Shown: positions 23,301-31,593 of the stretch, piece by piece
Layout: the number at the start of each line of letters is the position of its first letter
Numbering within the stretch: position 1 is the stretch's first letter
Source of the DNA: Astropecten irregularis
Taxonomy: Eukaryota; Echinodermata; Asteroidea; Paxillosida; Astropectinidae
NCBI GenBank assembly: GCA_963971285.1
Contig: OZ020246.1
Coordinates: 9,593,217 to 9,657,216 of the forward strand
Direction of reading: 5' to 3'
DNA: 64,000 bases
Position numbers and translations under genes: made by a program
The notes under the pieces: model-generated
The model's input: only the letters and a program-made list of their open reading frames with translations
Database searches by the model: none
What the model was told of the DNA's origin: nothing

Positions 23301-26239
23301 TAGCTATAAATATAATTTTGGTTGGTGGAAAGATGTTATTGTCTGTCGGCAAACAGCTACAACATCAGTTGTGTGTTTGTCCATGTTTCAGGGCCCAGTC
23401 ACTTGCAGTACTCCTAAGAAGCAAGCAGTTGCCAAGACTACCATTGTCAAGGATACCATCCCCATGATGACCCAGCGGCCTACAATGGTCAGCCCGACAG
23501 TCACCATCACATCGCACCCTAGCCCCTCGGAAGAGCACAGTAACTGGAACAAGAACGTTATCGGCTTCAAAGGTACATAAATGCATTCCCTGAAGATCCA
23601 TTGACAGAAATGTTTAGAATAACTCACTTTTCAGTTACAGTTTTTAAGAGACTGTCTAAATTTGGGAATTGACTTCAAAAAGCCTGAGAAATCTACAGAA
23701 TTCCACACTCAAATCATGTACTGGGTGCATTCGTTTAGCTAACATGGGTCAGCCCTTACTGGGAATGGTCGTGCTATACTGCACAAAACAAGCGAGAGAA
23801 TGGGGACGAGGTTGACTGGTGTCGACCCGGAGGAGCTAAACGAATGCCCCCATTGTAATACTGTCATGTTTTCTTCTTGCAGGAATATCACAGAAGAAGT
23901 AGTGCTGGCTGCACTGATTTTAAGAATTGATTTCATTAGATTAAGATCCTCTCTGTAATTTGTACAGGTCCTGTTTGGAACAGGAAGGGGTTTGCATCAG
24001 ATGCAGAGATTCAGGACGTGGTGGACCTCCTGTCTGGCATCACTAGGCCCCAGCAGACTGTCATTGGCCACCACCACCATCTGGATGCCTTCTCCCAGGC
24101 CCAGAGATCACCACAGAACACCACACCAACCTCTAGCTCTAGCAGTAGTAGCACCCGGAGCCCTGTCAGTGGGGGCTGGCCGATGGGTGCCCTTGACCCC
24201 AACCCGGCCAAGTATGGCAACTTCAATCCCACCTTCCAGGAAGCCGAAGCCCTGGACCGCGTTGGGGAGATACCCACCACAGCCACCACCAACATGACAT
24301 CAAGGACCTGGTCCAACCAGCCAGGCAGCCATCCACTGGGCCAGCCTGCACCCGGTGAGCCCTTCGCCAACCGGAATGCAGAAAGAGAAATAGTCTCCAT
24401 GTACGATAACTCCAACACGGACGAGGAGTTTGCCAAATATGTGGCCACTAACATCCTCGGGAAGCGGACAAAAGGGTTCGCCAAGGATCTGAACATGGTC
24501 GGGGACCAGTGGGGCTACCTGAATAGGACCTGGCCGCCACCTATAGAGTCAGCACCTGAGGGGTAAGTCACTTAGGGCTCCATTGAAACATTAGCCTGGC
24601 ATGCTAACCCCAAATCAAGAGCGCTTCAGGGGTTGATTTCACGAAGCCCTACGATTGATCGTTTCTCGGGTTACGCAGGATAACCCATTGTATTGCATAG
24701 GGTTGCAATGCATCATAAGTCCTATGATTGATAGTAAGTTGAGATGAGTTTTGCTGAAATCAGCCCCAGACCTCAGAGGAAGTTCTGCTACCTTGTCAAG
24801 AATAAGCAGAATACCTGCATGGAATAGAAGCTTACTGTTCACACTTTCTTTTTTAATATTTTTTTGTTTTCTCTTTGCGTCTGGTCTTATTGCAGTCATA
24901 ACTTTGCCATCCAGCATGATTCTGGCAGCTCCAGTGATGAGTCCGGTGAGAATGGAGACAATGCATTCGCAATGGGTCTTGGACTGACCGGGCCCAACTT
25001 TGTCGCTTCCGTCAACAGAAGGTAATAACCTTCTTTAGCCAACATTTTGGGGAGTCAGGTTGGCGTAGCGTTTCTTTCCTCGCCTTTCACCTCTGTGGAC
25101 CGGGTTCAAGTCCGGCTTGGTTCACAAGTGAATTGGGTTTTCAGTCCCTACCTGATTCCGTGGGTTTTACCCAGAATATTACTCTGGGGTTTTCCTCTTA
25201 CCTCAAAAACTGTATCTTCTTCTCATCATCTTTCCATAACAGGTTTCATCAGGCTTGCGAGCTACAGTGCATTGGTCACTTTTGAGGAATCCTTGGTGTC
25301 ATTACCAGAAATTAATAATAATAATAATAATAATAATTTTCTAAAGGAAGTAAACCGGTTGAAAGATTTGGACTTTCTGAAAGCCTTCCTTGCTAGAATC
25401 AGCAGTTTCAGACCTGAGGCTTTCTCTGAGATGGTAGATGAATGGACTGCTGGTGATATCTGATTTTTGTTTTTTTGACAGGAGGCACAGCAGTGGGGGT
25501 GAAGAGGCGATTCGAGGGAGAAGTTTCGACCCAACCGGTCAGGCTGCCATGAAATACTTGGAGGTCGCACAGATGGTAAAAAAAAGCTCCATTCAGAAGG
25601 ACAAATTAAGAAAGATTGGGATTTTACTTAAATTAAATAACACTTTTGGCTTCTCCTCAGCTGTCACTTGCAGAGTGGCTTGCATTGTCTTTGTAAATGA
25701 ATATCTTTATTCCTCATTAGAAATGGAAATATTGCTTTATAATGTAAATTTTTTTTCAAAGCTGTGCAAGGCTTTTGCGCCAAAGTGTCGAACCTCCGAG
25801 AAGCGATCGTTTCATTTCATTTGTTTTGTTTGTTTTACAGGAACCAAAATCCACCAAGACTTGGCCACCCAAGATACTATGGCAACGTCCCGTGTCGCCT
25901 AATGACGGTGCTTCCCCATTACCCAAACCCTACCCGCTGCCAGCACAGGAGCAGCTGTTGGTTCACCCACCCCTGACTCCGCAATGGAGCGATCCGGTGA
26001 TGCTACGACAACCGCCAATGTGGCCGCCCACCGGGGGATCCACTCCAGTCTCGCCGGCGGGCTCGATGTCCCGGCTGACCCCAACGCAGCCGGGGGCCCA
26101 ACAGCCAGGTGTGGCTGGGGGAATGATGGGTGGGGTTCAGGGCGGGGTGCTGGGCGGGGTCCAGGGCGGAGTCCAAGGTGGAAACATGTCCCGTGGCCAT
26201 CCGAAACTGGATCGGAAATACGCCTACAGTCAGTACTAA
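8010..26239 (+). CDS. gene 1: 1023-residue protein of unknown function, 12 coding exons
   Basis: Twelve exons join in frame (8010-8369, 19692-19865, 20594-20731, 21315-21629, 21756-21914, 22439-22650, 22927-23245, 23392-23572, 23968-24562, 24896-25021, 25482-25575, 25841-26239; 3072 nt in all). Every junction is GT-AG and phases agree. Residues 1-225 look alpha-helical, with regular Leu/Ala spacing loosely like BAR-type bundles. Residues 383-560 look beta-rich (FVIEVPTVWTL, LEVVYIRR, IKVKL). The rest is mostly low complexity: a Ser run and GHHHH near 650, acidic SSSDESGENGD near 830, then Pro-rich and Gly-rich tails. No signal peptide, membrane segment or catalytic motif was seen, so an intracellular scaffold role is possible but only a guess. 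Codon use and GC content of the exons stand well above the flanking introns. I do not recognise the family. Confidence 0.85.
8395..8578 (-). repeat. tRNA-derived SINE family S1, copy S1a
   Basis: On the - strand it reads GGCTGGATCATAGCTCAG, TTGGTAGAGTGCC and CTGGTTCAAATCC, i.e. tRNA-like A and B boxes, with the family head (TTAATAGGGACAACACC) and tail (TTTCTTTGTTTATCTTTCAA). It lies 25 bases past the exon 1 donor, antisense to gene 1. Confidence 0.8.
8598..8712 (+). repeat. SINE family S1, 3' half (S1b)
   Basis: It begins at the B-box side (GCCGGATCGAATCACTCTCC) and continues with the full tail TTTTTCTTTGTTCACCTTTC ... ATTCAGTCAATTTCCC. It faces S1a, so the two form an inverted pair. Confidence 0.75.
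8713..9770. other. intron 1 of gene 1, first part
   Basis: Nothing coding was recognised. A short imperfect inverted repeat (GCTACCAAAGATAC ... GGATCTTTGGTTGGTACC) lies at about 9450-9500. Confidence 0.3.
9771..10100. mobile_element. hAT-like MITE
   Basis: Ends CAGGGATGGGCAACC and GGTTGCCCACCCCTG are inverted repeats of the CAGGGGTGGGCAACC type common in hAT elements. Flanks CTCTACAG and CTCTACTG fit an 8-bp target duplication with one later change. It contains GGCCCGC-rich sub-ends and no transposase frame. Confidence 0.85.
10600..11227. mobile_element. mariner-like foldback MITE carrying a nested C element
   Basis: Ends TACAGGGTGTCTCAAAC and TTCTGGGACACCCTGTA are inverted repeats of the TACAGGGTGTCCC type seen in mariner-class elements. 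The arms continue for well over 100 bases (ACGCAACACT / AGTGTTGCGT; ATTAAACTGTT / AACAGTTTAAT; ATGTCTTGGCTATCACCAT / its complement). A family C element sits near the middle. There is no coding frame. Confidence 0.85.
10899..11060 (-). repeat. MITE family C, copy C2 (nested)
   Basis: AATAGCACTGTGCACTTGCG at left and TGCGGAGCGCTATT at right, inserted in the mariner-like foldback. Orientation is opposite to C1. Confidence 0.8.
11834..11974 (-). repeat. MITE family E, copy E1
   Basis: Family E has ends like GGGTCGATTTCACGAAGCCC and GGTGAAATCGACYCC, with ATCGTAACTCGAGTTACGA and GCAATGCATCATAAGTCCTA inside, about 135 bp. E1 is the inverted orientation: GGGGATCGATTACACC ... GTAAAATCGACCCC. Confidence 0.8.
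11991..12363 (+). repeat. MITE family A, copy A3 (near full length)
   Basis: This is a near-complete copy, 365 bp between TTAA sites. The plan is terminal repeat AGGTAGTATCMTACTTTGGT, then ACAGATTCATGGGCAAAA, a central palindrome around GATCTTTTAAAAGATC, CTACCACCACCATCTTCAT, then the inverted terminal repeat. A short ACAGTG insertion interrupts the right end. No coding capacity. Confidence 0.9.
12364..15520. other. intron 1 of gene 1, middle part
   Basis: No exon was recognised. At 12690-12800 a higher-complexity block holds two TTAATT homeodomain-type sites (CCTTAATTGAAG, GAAATTAATTCA) and looks like a candidate conserved non-coding element. TA-rich microsatellite at about 14670-14700 and TTTG/TTTA-rich tract at about 15330-15400. 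Confidence 0.3.
13561..13645 (+). repeat. dispersed repeat K, copy 1
   Basis: GATCATTTGAAGGGGCACCA, AAGGTCATGGCCTCTG and AAATTCCAGCC recur in diverged form at about 19300-19385. The family is not recognised. Confidence 0.4.
15521..15920 (-). repeat. family A relative (subfamily A'), copy 1
   Basis: It starts at TTAA with AAAGGGAGCATATTGGATTT, and shares with family A the blocks GTATTTATCCAGAAATTAG and GACCGAAAACAGTTTTGAT, but has different ends and extra sequence (GGAAATCTTGGTTCATCAGA). The match to the element at 61552-62081 in inverse orientation defines the subfamily. Confidence 0.7.
15921..17044. other. intron 1 of gene 1, further part
   Basis: No exon was recognised. 16738-16796 is a run of overlapping TACATGTA/ACATGTAC units and 16850-16885 a (TTTG)n tract. 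Confidence 0.3.
16738..16796. repeat. ACATGTAC-type palindromic microsatellite
   Basis: Near-continuous ACATGT and GTACAT units, self-complementary at every step. The same octamer is scattered through the window. Confidence 0.8.
17042..17085 (+). ncRNA. degenerate hammerhead-like motif
   Basis: TTTGAGAAAGATCCTGCTAG, then GATT and GAAACGTTGGAGAA. Stem II would be GATCCT/AGGATT with a 3-base loop, followed by an intact GAAAC. The first core segment departs from CTGANGA. A relative lies inverted at about 44382-44412. Confidence 0.3.
17086..18005. other. intron 1 of gene 1, no clear content
   Basis: No exon or repeat was recognised apart from short open frames. Confidence 0.3.
18006..18266. repeat. 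MITE family F
   Basis: CAGGGGCCAATTTCATGGAG at left and CCGTGAAATTGCCCCCAG at right, with CTGCTAAGCA / GTGCTAAGCAG just inside, form inverted terminal repeats. The outer motif resembles that of family E. Single copy in the window. Confidence 0.7.
18706..19006 (-). repeat. MITE family A, copy A4 (truncated)
   Basis: Inverse orientation, beginning TTAAAGGTGGTATCATACTT. It breaks off in the TACTGTATCT segment, so the far end of the element is missing. Confidence 0.85.
19205..19400 (+). repeat. dispersed repeat K, copy 2
   Basis: ACATTTGAAGGGGGCATGAA and GGCCATGGCTCCATCC match the copy at 13561 in diverged form. A long T-run precedes it at about 19116-19134. Confidence 0.35.
19692..19865 (+). 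CDS. gene 1 coding exon 2 (residues 121-178)
   Basis: Acceptor ACCCCTCAG and donor CGCAG|GTCAGT, phase 0 on both sides, 58 codons. The product (VLARCFLLMLQTQCHFFRSA...) looks like an amphipathic helix with repeated Phe/Leu/Gln, in the style of BAR-like bundles. GC-rich against an AT-rich intron. Confidence 0.85.
19866..20593. other. intron 2 of gene 1
   Basis: Contains a short GTAGTG repeat at about 20333-20350 and several ACATGTA units. No repeat element was recognised. Confidence 0.4.
20594..20731 (+). CDS. gene 1 coding exon 3 (residues 179-224)
   Basis: Acceptor GTCTCCAG and donor TCG|GTAAGT, phase 0, 46 codons. Charged helical sequence (NEQQVLEEAQQLPGHQVD). Confidence 0.85.
20835..20945 (+). 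repeat. possible tRNA-derived SINE fragment
   Basis: ATGGTCAAGTGGCCTAGTG resembles an A box of Leu/Ser-type tRNAs, and AGTTTGAGTCCAGCC a B box 55-60 bases on. No second copy in the window, so the call is weak. Confidence 0.3.
21315..21629 (+). CDS. gene 1 coding exon 4 (residues 225-329)
   Basis: Acceptor ATACAG and donor CTG|GTGGGT, phase 0, 105 codons. Mixed polar sequence (EINELLRSQSSQLLNHAM; TNDEFRALLQTDLRDVSL). Confidence 0.85.
21756..21914 (+). CDS. gene 1 coding exon 5 (residues 330-382)
   Basis: Acceptor CCCACAG and donor GTG|GTGAGC, phase 0, 53 codons. Well-formed helix-like segments (EALIREISKQMGSAVNYEQ) and three Cys. Confidence 0.85.
21955..22040. repeat. (AAT)n tract with dispersed-repeat tail
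   Basis: Eight or so AAT units, then TTTTTATAGAGCTCATAACA and GCGGGGCAAGTTTCTATGCG, which look like the terminal part of an unrecognised dispersed element. Confidence 0.4.
22439..22650 (+). CDS. gene 1 coding exon 6 (residues 383-453)
   Basis: Acceptor CTCCACAG; donor AAAG|GTGCAT after 22650 in phase 2. This donor keeps frame with exon 7, while read-through meets a stop soon after. Beta-rich sequence (GTFVIEVPTVWTLDPCPW, GVLEVVYIRRIEF), the most structured-looking part of the protein. Confidence 0.8.
22705..22848. repeat. foldback MITE family B, copy B2
   Basis: AATGGGAGACTTTGGAGAAC at left, GGTTCACTAAAGTTTCCCAT at right, with GTCTTCAAGTCAACAGC / GCTGTTGACTTGAAGAC inside. Lies in intron 6 of gene 1, and the centre is CG/TG-rich. 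Confidence 0.85.
22927..23245 (+). CDS. gene 1 coding exon 7 (residues 453-559)
   Basis: Acceptor AAATGCAG; donor GCG|GTAAAT, phase 0. It begins PSLPTIKVKLRQGEC, continuing the beta-like block, then a Pro/Gly/Ser linker and YEFYVDVPISQEVEQ. Confidence 0.8.
23392..23572 (+). CDS. gene 1 coding exon 8 (residues 560-620)
   Basis: Acceptor GTTTCAG; donor CAAAG|GTACAT in phase 1. Thr/Pro/Ser-rich, probably disordered (TVTITSHPSPSEEHSNWNKN). Confidence 0.8.
23968..24562 (+). CDS. gene 1 coding exon 9 (residues 620-818)
   Basis: The largest exon. Acceptor TGTACAG; donor GAGGG|GTAAGT in phase 2. Contains AEIQDVVDLLSGITRPQ, a GHHHH run, a Ser run, and a conserved-looking block NRNAEREIVSMYDNSN ... 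EEFAKYVATNILGKR ... QWGYLNRTWPPP. Confidence 0.85.
24629..24767 (+). repeat. MITE family E, copy E2
   Basis: GGGGTTGATTTCACGAAGCC at left and GCTGAAATCAGCCCC at right. Lies in intron 9 of gene 1. Confidence 0.8.
24896..25021 (+). CDS. gene 1 coding exon 10 (residues 818-860)
   Basis: Acceptor TTATTGCAG after a strong pyrimidine tract; donor AGAAG|GTAATA, phase 2. Acidic Ser/Asp/Glu stretch (HDSGSSSDESGENGDN), then AFAMGLGLTGPNFVASV. Confidence 0.8.
25050..25337 (+). repeat. tRNA-derived SINE family S2, copy S2a
   Basis: TTGGCGTAGCGTTTC (A-box side) and GGGTTCAAGTCCGGC (B box) open the element. A non-tRNA body follows (GGGTTTTACCCAGAATATTA, CTTCTCATCATCTTTCC) and it ends CATTACCAGAAATTAAT in an (AAT)n tail. 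Copy S2b at 39596 is about 90% like it by eye. It sits in intron 10 of gene 1. Confidence 0.85.
25482..25575 (+). CDS. gene 1 coding exon 11 (residues 860-891)
   Basis: Acceptor TTTGACAG; donor CAGATG|GTAAAA, phase 0. Encodes GEEAIRGRSFDPTGQAAM and a short helix KYLEVAQM. Confidence 0.8.
25841..26239 (+). CDS. gene 1 last coding exon (residues 892-1023)
   Basis: Acceptor TGTTTTACAG; ends at TAA 26237-26239. Pro-rich first half (KPYPLPAQEQLLVHPPLTP), Gly-rich repeats of GGVQ/GGVL type, and a basic/aromatic end KLDRKYAYSQY. Likely disordered. Confidence 0.85.
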   Translation, partial: EPKSTKTWPPKILWQRPVSPNDGASPLPKPYPLPAQEQLLVHPPLTPQWSDPVMLRQPPMWPPTGGSTPVSPAGSMSRLTPTQPGAQQPGVAGGMMGGVQGGVLGGVQGGVQGGNMSRGHPKLDRKYAYSQY

Positions 26240-26436
26240 AACCAGTCCATGGTTTGTTCAACTAGTTTGTTTTGATCTCCATCTTGATGATGACTCGCTA
26301 TTTTTTCATGTTTGCTCTTTCATATTTGATAAAATCCATTAGTTACCTGTCCTTATTTACAAACACAGAAAATGTGTTGTAAGAATTTCCCCTACTTTTC
26401 TCCAATTGTAGACATTAAGATTTGTAAAATTACTAA

Positions 26437-26442
26437 AATAAA
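26437..26442 (+). terminator. possible polyA signal of gene 1
   Basis: AATAAA about 200 bases past the stop codon, with T-rich sequence following. Later, weaker signals exist in the AT-rich flank. Confidence 0.45.
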
Positions 26443-28388
26443 CCCCTTTTCCCCCCTTTTAATTCTTATCTTGTCATCTTATAAAAATTGGTGCACAAAA
26501 ACATTTTTTGTAAGAGAAATTTACAATCTCGAAGATGAGATAAATTGTTTCTGTTCTTTGATATATTTTTATGAGAATAATTTGTCAAAAAACCTCTTTC
26601 ACTTCAGCATTTTTTTTTTTATTCAGTAAAATTCGTCCACTCATTCTCAGACTGAGGCAGGTTTTTTTTTCCTCTGAAATATGAAATATTTACCTCAAAA
26701 TTTTAAAATTTTGTTGAAGCCGACCGATGCATAAGCCTTGATCATTTATCTATAATACTTCTTCATTATTAACAAAAAAATCTTTCAGAAATATTGTTTT
26801 TATGTAATTTCGTTAACAAAACTTGTTAACATTGTGTTAAACTTGATAGCAACATTTAAATTCCATATTTAAAATGGAAGATATAAAGTATAACAAAATG
26901 TATATCTTAACAAGAAAATATCCCGTCAACAGAGGGCGCTGTTGCATATTTGTGGTCTGCAGTTTAACATTGTAGCTTGAGTTTACTCTGCCTTCAACTG
27001 CACAGGATAATTCATATGAAATGTTTAAGAAATCATTTCAAAAGTACCTGACATTTTTGTTATTTTGAAGAAAGCCAAAGTATGGACAAGTAGAAGACAC
27101 AGTTGTGTAAGTTCTTTTTTTTTATATATAATAATATTGTGAATTTGATTAACTATGAAACCTTCGGTTTTGCTGAAGTAAATTTGGACTTGAAATCAAT
27201 TTTGCCAAGAAATGTAAATAGATGAAACTTTGGGACTGGTGCTCAGAGTAAAATCATTTGTACTATAAACTGACAAAAACCAAATAAGACAAAGGCAGTG
27301 AATCTGTCACGGACTAATAATAAGTAAGCACATACAAACACTTTGGATTTTGAGCGATAATTTCAAAAGCAGGATTAGAAAGAATGCATTACATTGTGTT
27401 TCCAATTATCACTCTTTAAACTAGACATTTGTATTCATAATGTTAATGGTACTCTCCCTGTGTCAGGGTGATGAGATGTTGAATATTATAAGCTAGGTTT
27501 GACTGTCAATCATGTTGGAAGATATTGATACTGTGTAAAAAAGATTAGGTTGCGTTAATTCCAGCCATGGAGGTCATATTGGCCTAGTAAGGTCAAAGGT
27601 TATGTTTGGTGTAGTTCCGCACTCCATGGTCCAGGGTTTGTAGAAGGACTGTGTGATAATGCTCTCTTTCCAGTTCTAGGATTCTTTGAGGAACCAGCCG
27701 TTAACTCAAAGTTCTGGCTTATTTCCTGGCTGTTATTCATAGCTAGGAGTATAATTTTGGCTTTCTTTTGCAGATGGCCAGGGTTTACTGGCCAGAACAT
27801 GGAGTTCACAACCATTTTGTGGTTTGTCTCAGAATCCCTAAAACCCAAGAGAGAGTTTTGTTTCATGGGTCCTAACTGCAAATCTTATCAGTGTATTTCG
27901 ACCATAACCTGAAAACTGACTCATGTCTGTACTTGCAAGTGGAAGGGTGTGGGTTCGAAACCCACCCGCTGCATTGGGTAGATTAAGCCCAGTTTACTTA
28001 CCCCGGTACATAATGCTGCATGAATACCATGCTGTGTGTGGTTCATTGATTAATGAAGATTAACGGGGTACAGACCATTGTATTTATGCATAGTGGATTG
28101 ATAATGGACCATTCTGGCTTTGCTCTTAAGCCCCACCCACCTTGGCAACGGCACATGTTTTACATATTGCATGTGACTGAGTTCAACCGAGGTAATGGAC
28201 AACGATGTTGTTAAGCTTTTGATTCCTCCAATATGCCTTATTCGTGGTCTTGTCACCTTCCTTGTATACCCGTTGGAAAAGATAACACCAATTGTAAAAA
28301 GAAAATGGGTACCAGACTACTTTGAATCCAAGCAATGGTATGATCGCACTGCTTCGAATGTAGGATGGATGCATCGTGAATAGGGTCT
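26443..28388. other. intergenic stretch
   Basis: AT-rich, no exon recognised. GTCAACAGAGGGCGCTG at 26926-26942 resembles a CTCF site. A tRNA B-box-like palindrome, GTGGGTTCGAAACCCACCC, at about 27948-27966 may mark a SINE fragment. Confidence 0.3.
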
Positions 28389-28733
28389 ATAGATCAGCGC
28401 GGACATCCGAGTACTTTCATTCTCATAACTTGACAACCGATGAAAACTAACGTGTAGATGGCGCAAGCTACGGACAAATCACGCACAAACCGCCCGTGGT
28501 CGAGAATTGTTTTCCGAATATTTTTGTCAAGAAGCAGAAATCGTGTTCTGTACGACTTTCATTCTCGAGTCATAGTTCAGTTTTCCTCAGACAATATCCT
28601 TCTTTGAAGTACCCTGTAATAAGATTAAACAATTCTGGCAGCTTTTTGTCTTAAAACCCTTACAACTTAATGCTTTGTTTTCATCGGCTCCAAGGTAGGC
28701 GAGTTGGAATGACGTTACTCCGCGCTGATCTAT
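28389..28733. repeat. MITE family J
   Basis: Ends ATAGATCAGCGCGGA and TCCGCGCTGATCTAT are perfect inverted repeats with TA at both edges, enclosing about 315 bp without a coding frame. Single copy in the window. Tc1/mariner-type by the TA. Confidence 0.7.
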
Positions 28734-29099
28734 TGGACAAATGCGCACAGTTTGATTGACAGGCCGGAAGTGTCCATTAAACTCAATGTGTGCATCAAAG
28801 ATGAGTCTTGGACTTGTTAATTTTGTCTCTTTTTCCTCATAGCATGTATAAAGAGGAACCAGTTTATCTGCTACTCAGTATGTAGAATTCTGACTGGTTG
28901 ACTGTTGCAGGAAAAGTAGGGCTTTGATTCATACACAGAGAGATCCGTGATCCATGCCAATGCGCTGCGTTGATAAACATTGATGAGGCTGACAGGATCT
29001 TTGTAAAAAAAATGTGTACATAATTGGAGAATAAGCACTCCACACTTATGCTAACAAATACAAGCTCAACATGGTGATGTCACTTTAATAAGCGCCCTG
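28734..29099. other. intergenic stretch, no clear content
   Basis: Nothing recognised. Confidence 0.3.
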
Positions 29100-29234
29100 T
29101 GGTCGATTTCACAAAGCCCTCAATCAATTGTAACTCGTGTTATGAAGGATAACTCATCGTATCCAACGTAGGGCTGCAATGCATCATATGTACTAACGAT
29201 TGATAGTAAGTTACGATGAGTTTGGTGAAATCGA
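29100..29234 (+). repeat. MITE family E, copy E3
   Basis: GGTCGATTTCACAAAGCCCT at left, TTGGTGAAATCGAT at right. Confidence 0.8.
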
Positions 29235-31030
29235 TGATGTCTGATGTCAGACAATGTGTCAAGTCTACAGCCAGCCTTACTTAAGTGCAGCAAATTCAAG
29301 CACATTTGTCGGACATCTATGTATTTCCAATCGGCGGCATCATTGCATGGTGCAGATTGAGGAACTGCATTTGCCAAACTGGAACGTGAAAAGTGAAAAC
29401 TTACTAGCTTTTTAGGCGTTCAAGTCTTTCTTTATGCATGTATACATACCCGTTCATCTAAACTGGATTGTAAAGCAGCTCTGTACATTTCTATTGCTTT
29501 GATTGTTCGTTTTCGGTGGTCATTGTAATACCGATATGTATGTAATTGTACATGTATGTGTTGTTTACACGTTCATCTGTTGTCAAGAGGAAGTTAATGA
29601 ACATGACTGGCTAATTGGTGTTGCACTAAGGAGCTGCATGCAGTTGAGATATGTAGTAATTATGGTGGTCTATTTGGCATTTTGTGTAAATTCGCCAGGC
29701 AATGGGAGGGCAGTGGCTATCGTTGTGAGAATTCTTATTGGCTTCCATGGTCCATGGAAAATCTGAGGAGTGCTGATTAGGGCACCAACTGAAAATGGGC
29801 ATGGAAGAAAATCTTGACATTTTAAACATGTCAGCAAAAGAGGTGTAAATTTGGCACGTATTGCTAGTATATTTTGTGGATTGGTGAGGAATTTTGGCGC
29901 CGTTGAAATTTTTTCAGATTTGAATGAATTTTAGTGCTGAGTGGCATTGCAGTGGCTGTCTAATAGTGTGCTTCCATTTCTCTTTTTTGTTTTTGGCTGA
30001 AAAAAAATCTTGTTTTTGAAGATGAAACTGATTTGGTGTTTGTTGTATACGACTGTCTTGTACATGAATTAATTATTCAACCGAAATCTGTAACGGGAAT
30101 AATTTTGGATTAAAGATTATATACGCCTGCTGATGCCAACACTTAAACACAGCCATTGTTGCTGAATAGTGTAATTGCTTGCACAAATACAATATGTAGT
30201 GGCCTTGTTAATGCAGTAACCGAGAGAAGAATGCAAAGCTTGTATTAAATGCAAAAACTGAGGACAGCTTTCTGTGGATATTGGGTCAGTCAGTTTACAT
30301 TTGAAGTGATGGTAAAGAGCAAAAACCCTGTGCCCAGATTTTTGATAAAGTACTAGTCTAAGGGGGACAAAGAAGAAACAGGATTTTCAGTTGTCTGATC
30401 ATTGTAAATCAACATAAAACTAAAAAATAATGATGCATGTTGTTCAATTTGTGACTAAATTGTACGTTTGTGTGAGGTTTTGGGGAGGAAATGTGGTTCA
30501 AGTCCAAGTCTGTGTTTAGTATTATGGTTTGAAAAATTTATACTGGAAATTGTGAAAACAGTACTAAATGTCTGTTACTATGTGCATTCATGGAATGTTC
30601 GTCTTGAGCTGGCAGGTCCAGTGTGATTGAGTATTGAGTAAACCTTGGTTTTTCATTCAGGCATGAAAAATGTTGACAATTCAAATTTTCTTTTTTTTTA
30701 TCAACTGATGCTGTCATAATGCATTTTGTATAATTTGTCAACAGTAATGTGTGGTATGTGGAGGGTACCAGTGAATCAAATGGTGTCATCAGTTTACCAG
30801 CTGATTATGTAATGATATTCAAGTTACCAGCTATATTCATGTAATTATGGCATGCGAGGTACCAGCTGATCATGTGATTGTATGCTAACATTTCTTTCTC
30901 TCCTTTTGAACATGTAATGAATTTTGCCATGAATTGATTGATTCTACACATTTCCGTAGTCGTACCTGATAGTAGTTGCATCGGCTGCTCCCTTTTTACT
31001 TTTAAAGTGTGGTATAACCAAGTTGACCAA
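29235..31030. other. intergenic stretch, no clear content
   Basis: AT-rich single-copy-looking sequence; no exon or repeat recognised. Confidence 0.3.
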
Positions 31031-31163
31031 GGGTCGATTTCACGAAGCCCTACGATCGATCGTAACTCGAGTTACGAAGGATTACCATCATTTCCTGCTT
31101 AAAGCTGCAATGCATCATAAGTCCTATGATTGAAGTAACGATGAGTTTGGTGAAATCGACTCC
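31031..31163 (+). repeat. MITE family E, copy E4
   Basis: GGGTCGATTTCACGAAGCCC at left, TTTGGTGAAATCGACTCC at right; includes ATCGATCGTAACTCGAGTTA. Confidence 0.8.
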
Positions 31164-31479
31164 AAGACCCATAGACTGGTTTCGGATAGTACACACTACT
31201 GGCTTGGGGGTGGGGACAATTAAAGTTTGGGAAACAACCATGAGCCAGAAAGTAGTTGGTGCACTAAATCAATTTGTGAGTTGCCACCAGCCAGTGTTTT
31301 CCCACGGAATGTGCTCTGCCTATTAAGATTGCACAAAAACTGTGGGTAACCAGTTGAGCCATACCCTGTAGGTTTTCCTCTCAATTCATTGACAAAACTT
31401 GTCCATGCAACCACTGTTTAAATATGGTTCAACTTTTGATAGCAATTTGCAGATTTGCTGCAGTGTTTTGTAGAGCTTA

Positions 31480-31590
31480 GGGGCCTGTTTGTTTATGACG
31501 AATCCTGCGGATCCGGATCCCGTTTTAGCGTACCTTGCATAGGAGGTGGATCCCAAAATATCGGATCCTGTGCGTTAAACAAACAGGCCC
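31480..31590. mobile_element. Harbinger-like MITE, family G, copy G1
   Basis: GGGGCCTGTTTGTTTATGAC at left and GCGTTAAACAAACAGGCCC at right are inverted repeats, with TTA on both sides (31477-31479, 31591-31593). The GGGCCTGTTTG end and TTA duplication are typical of PIF/Harbinger. The inside is rich in GGATCC. Confidence 0.8.
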
Positions 31591-31593
31591 TTA

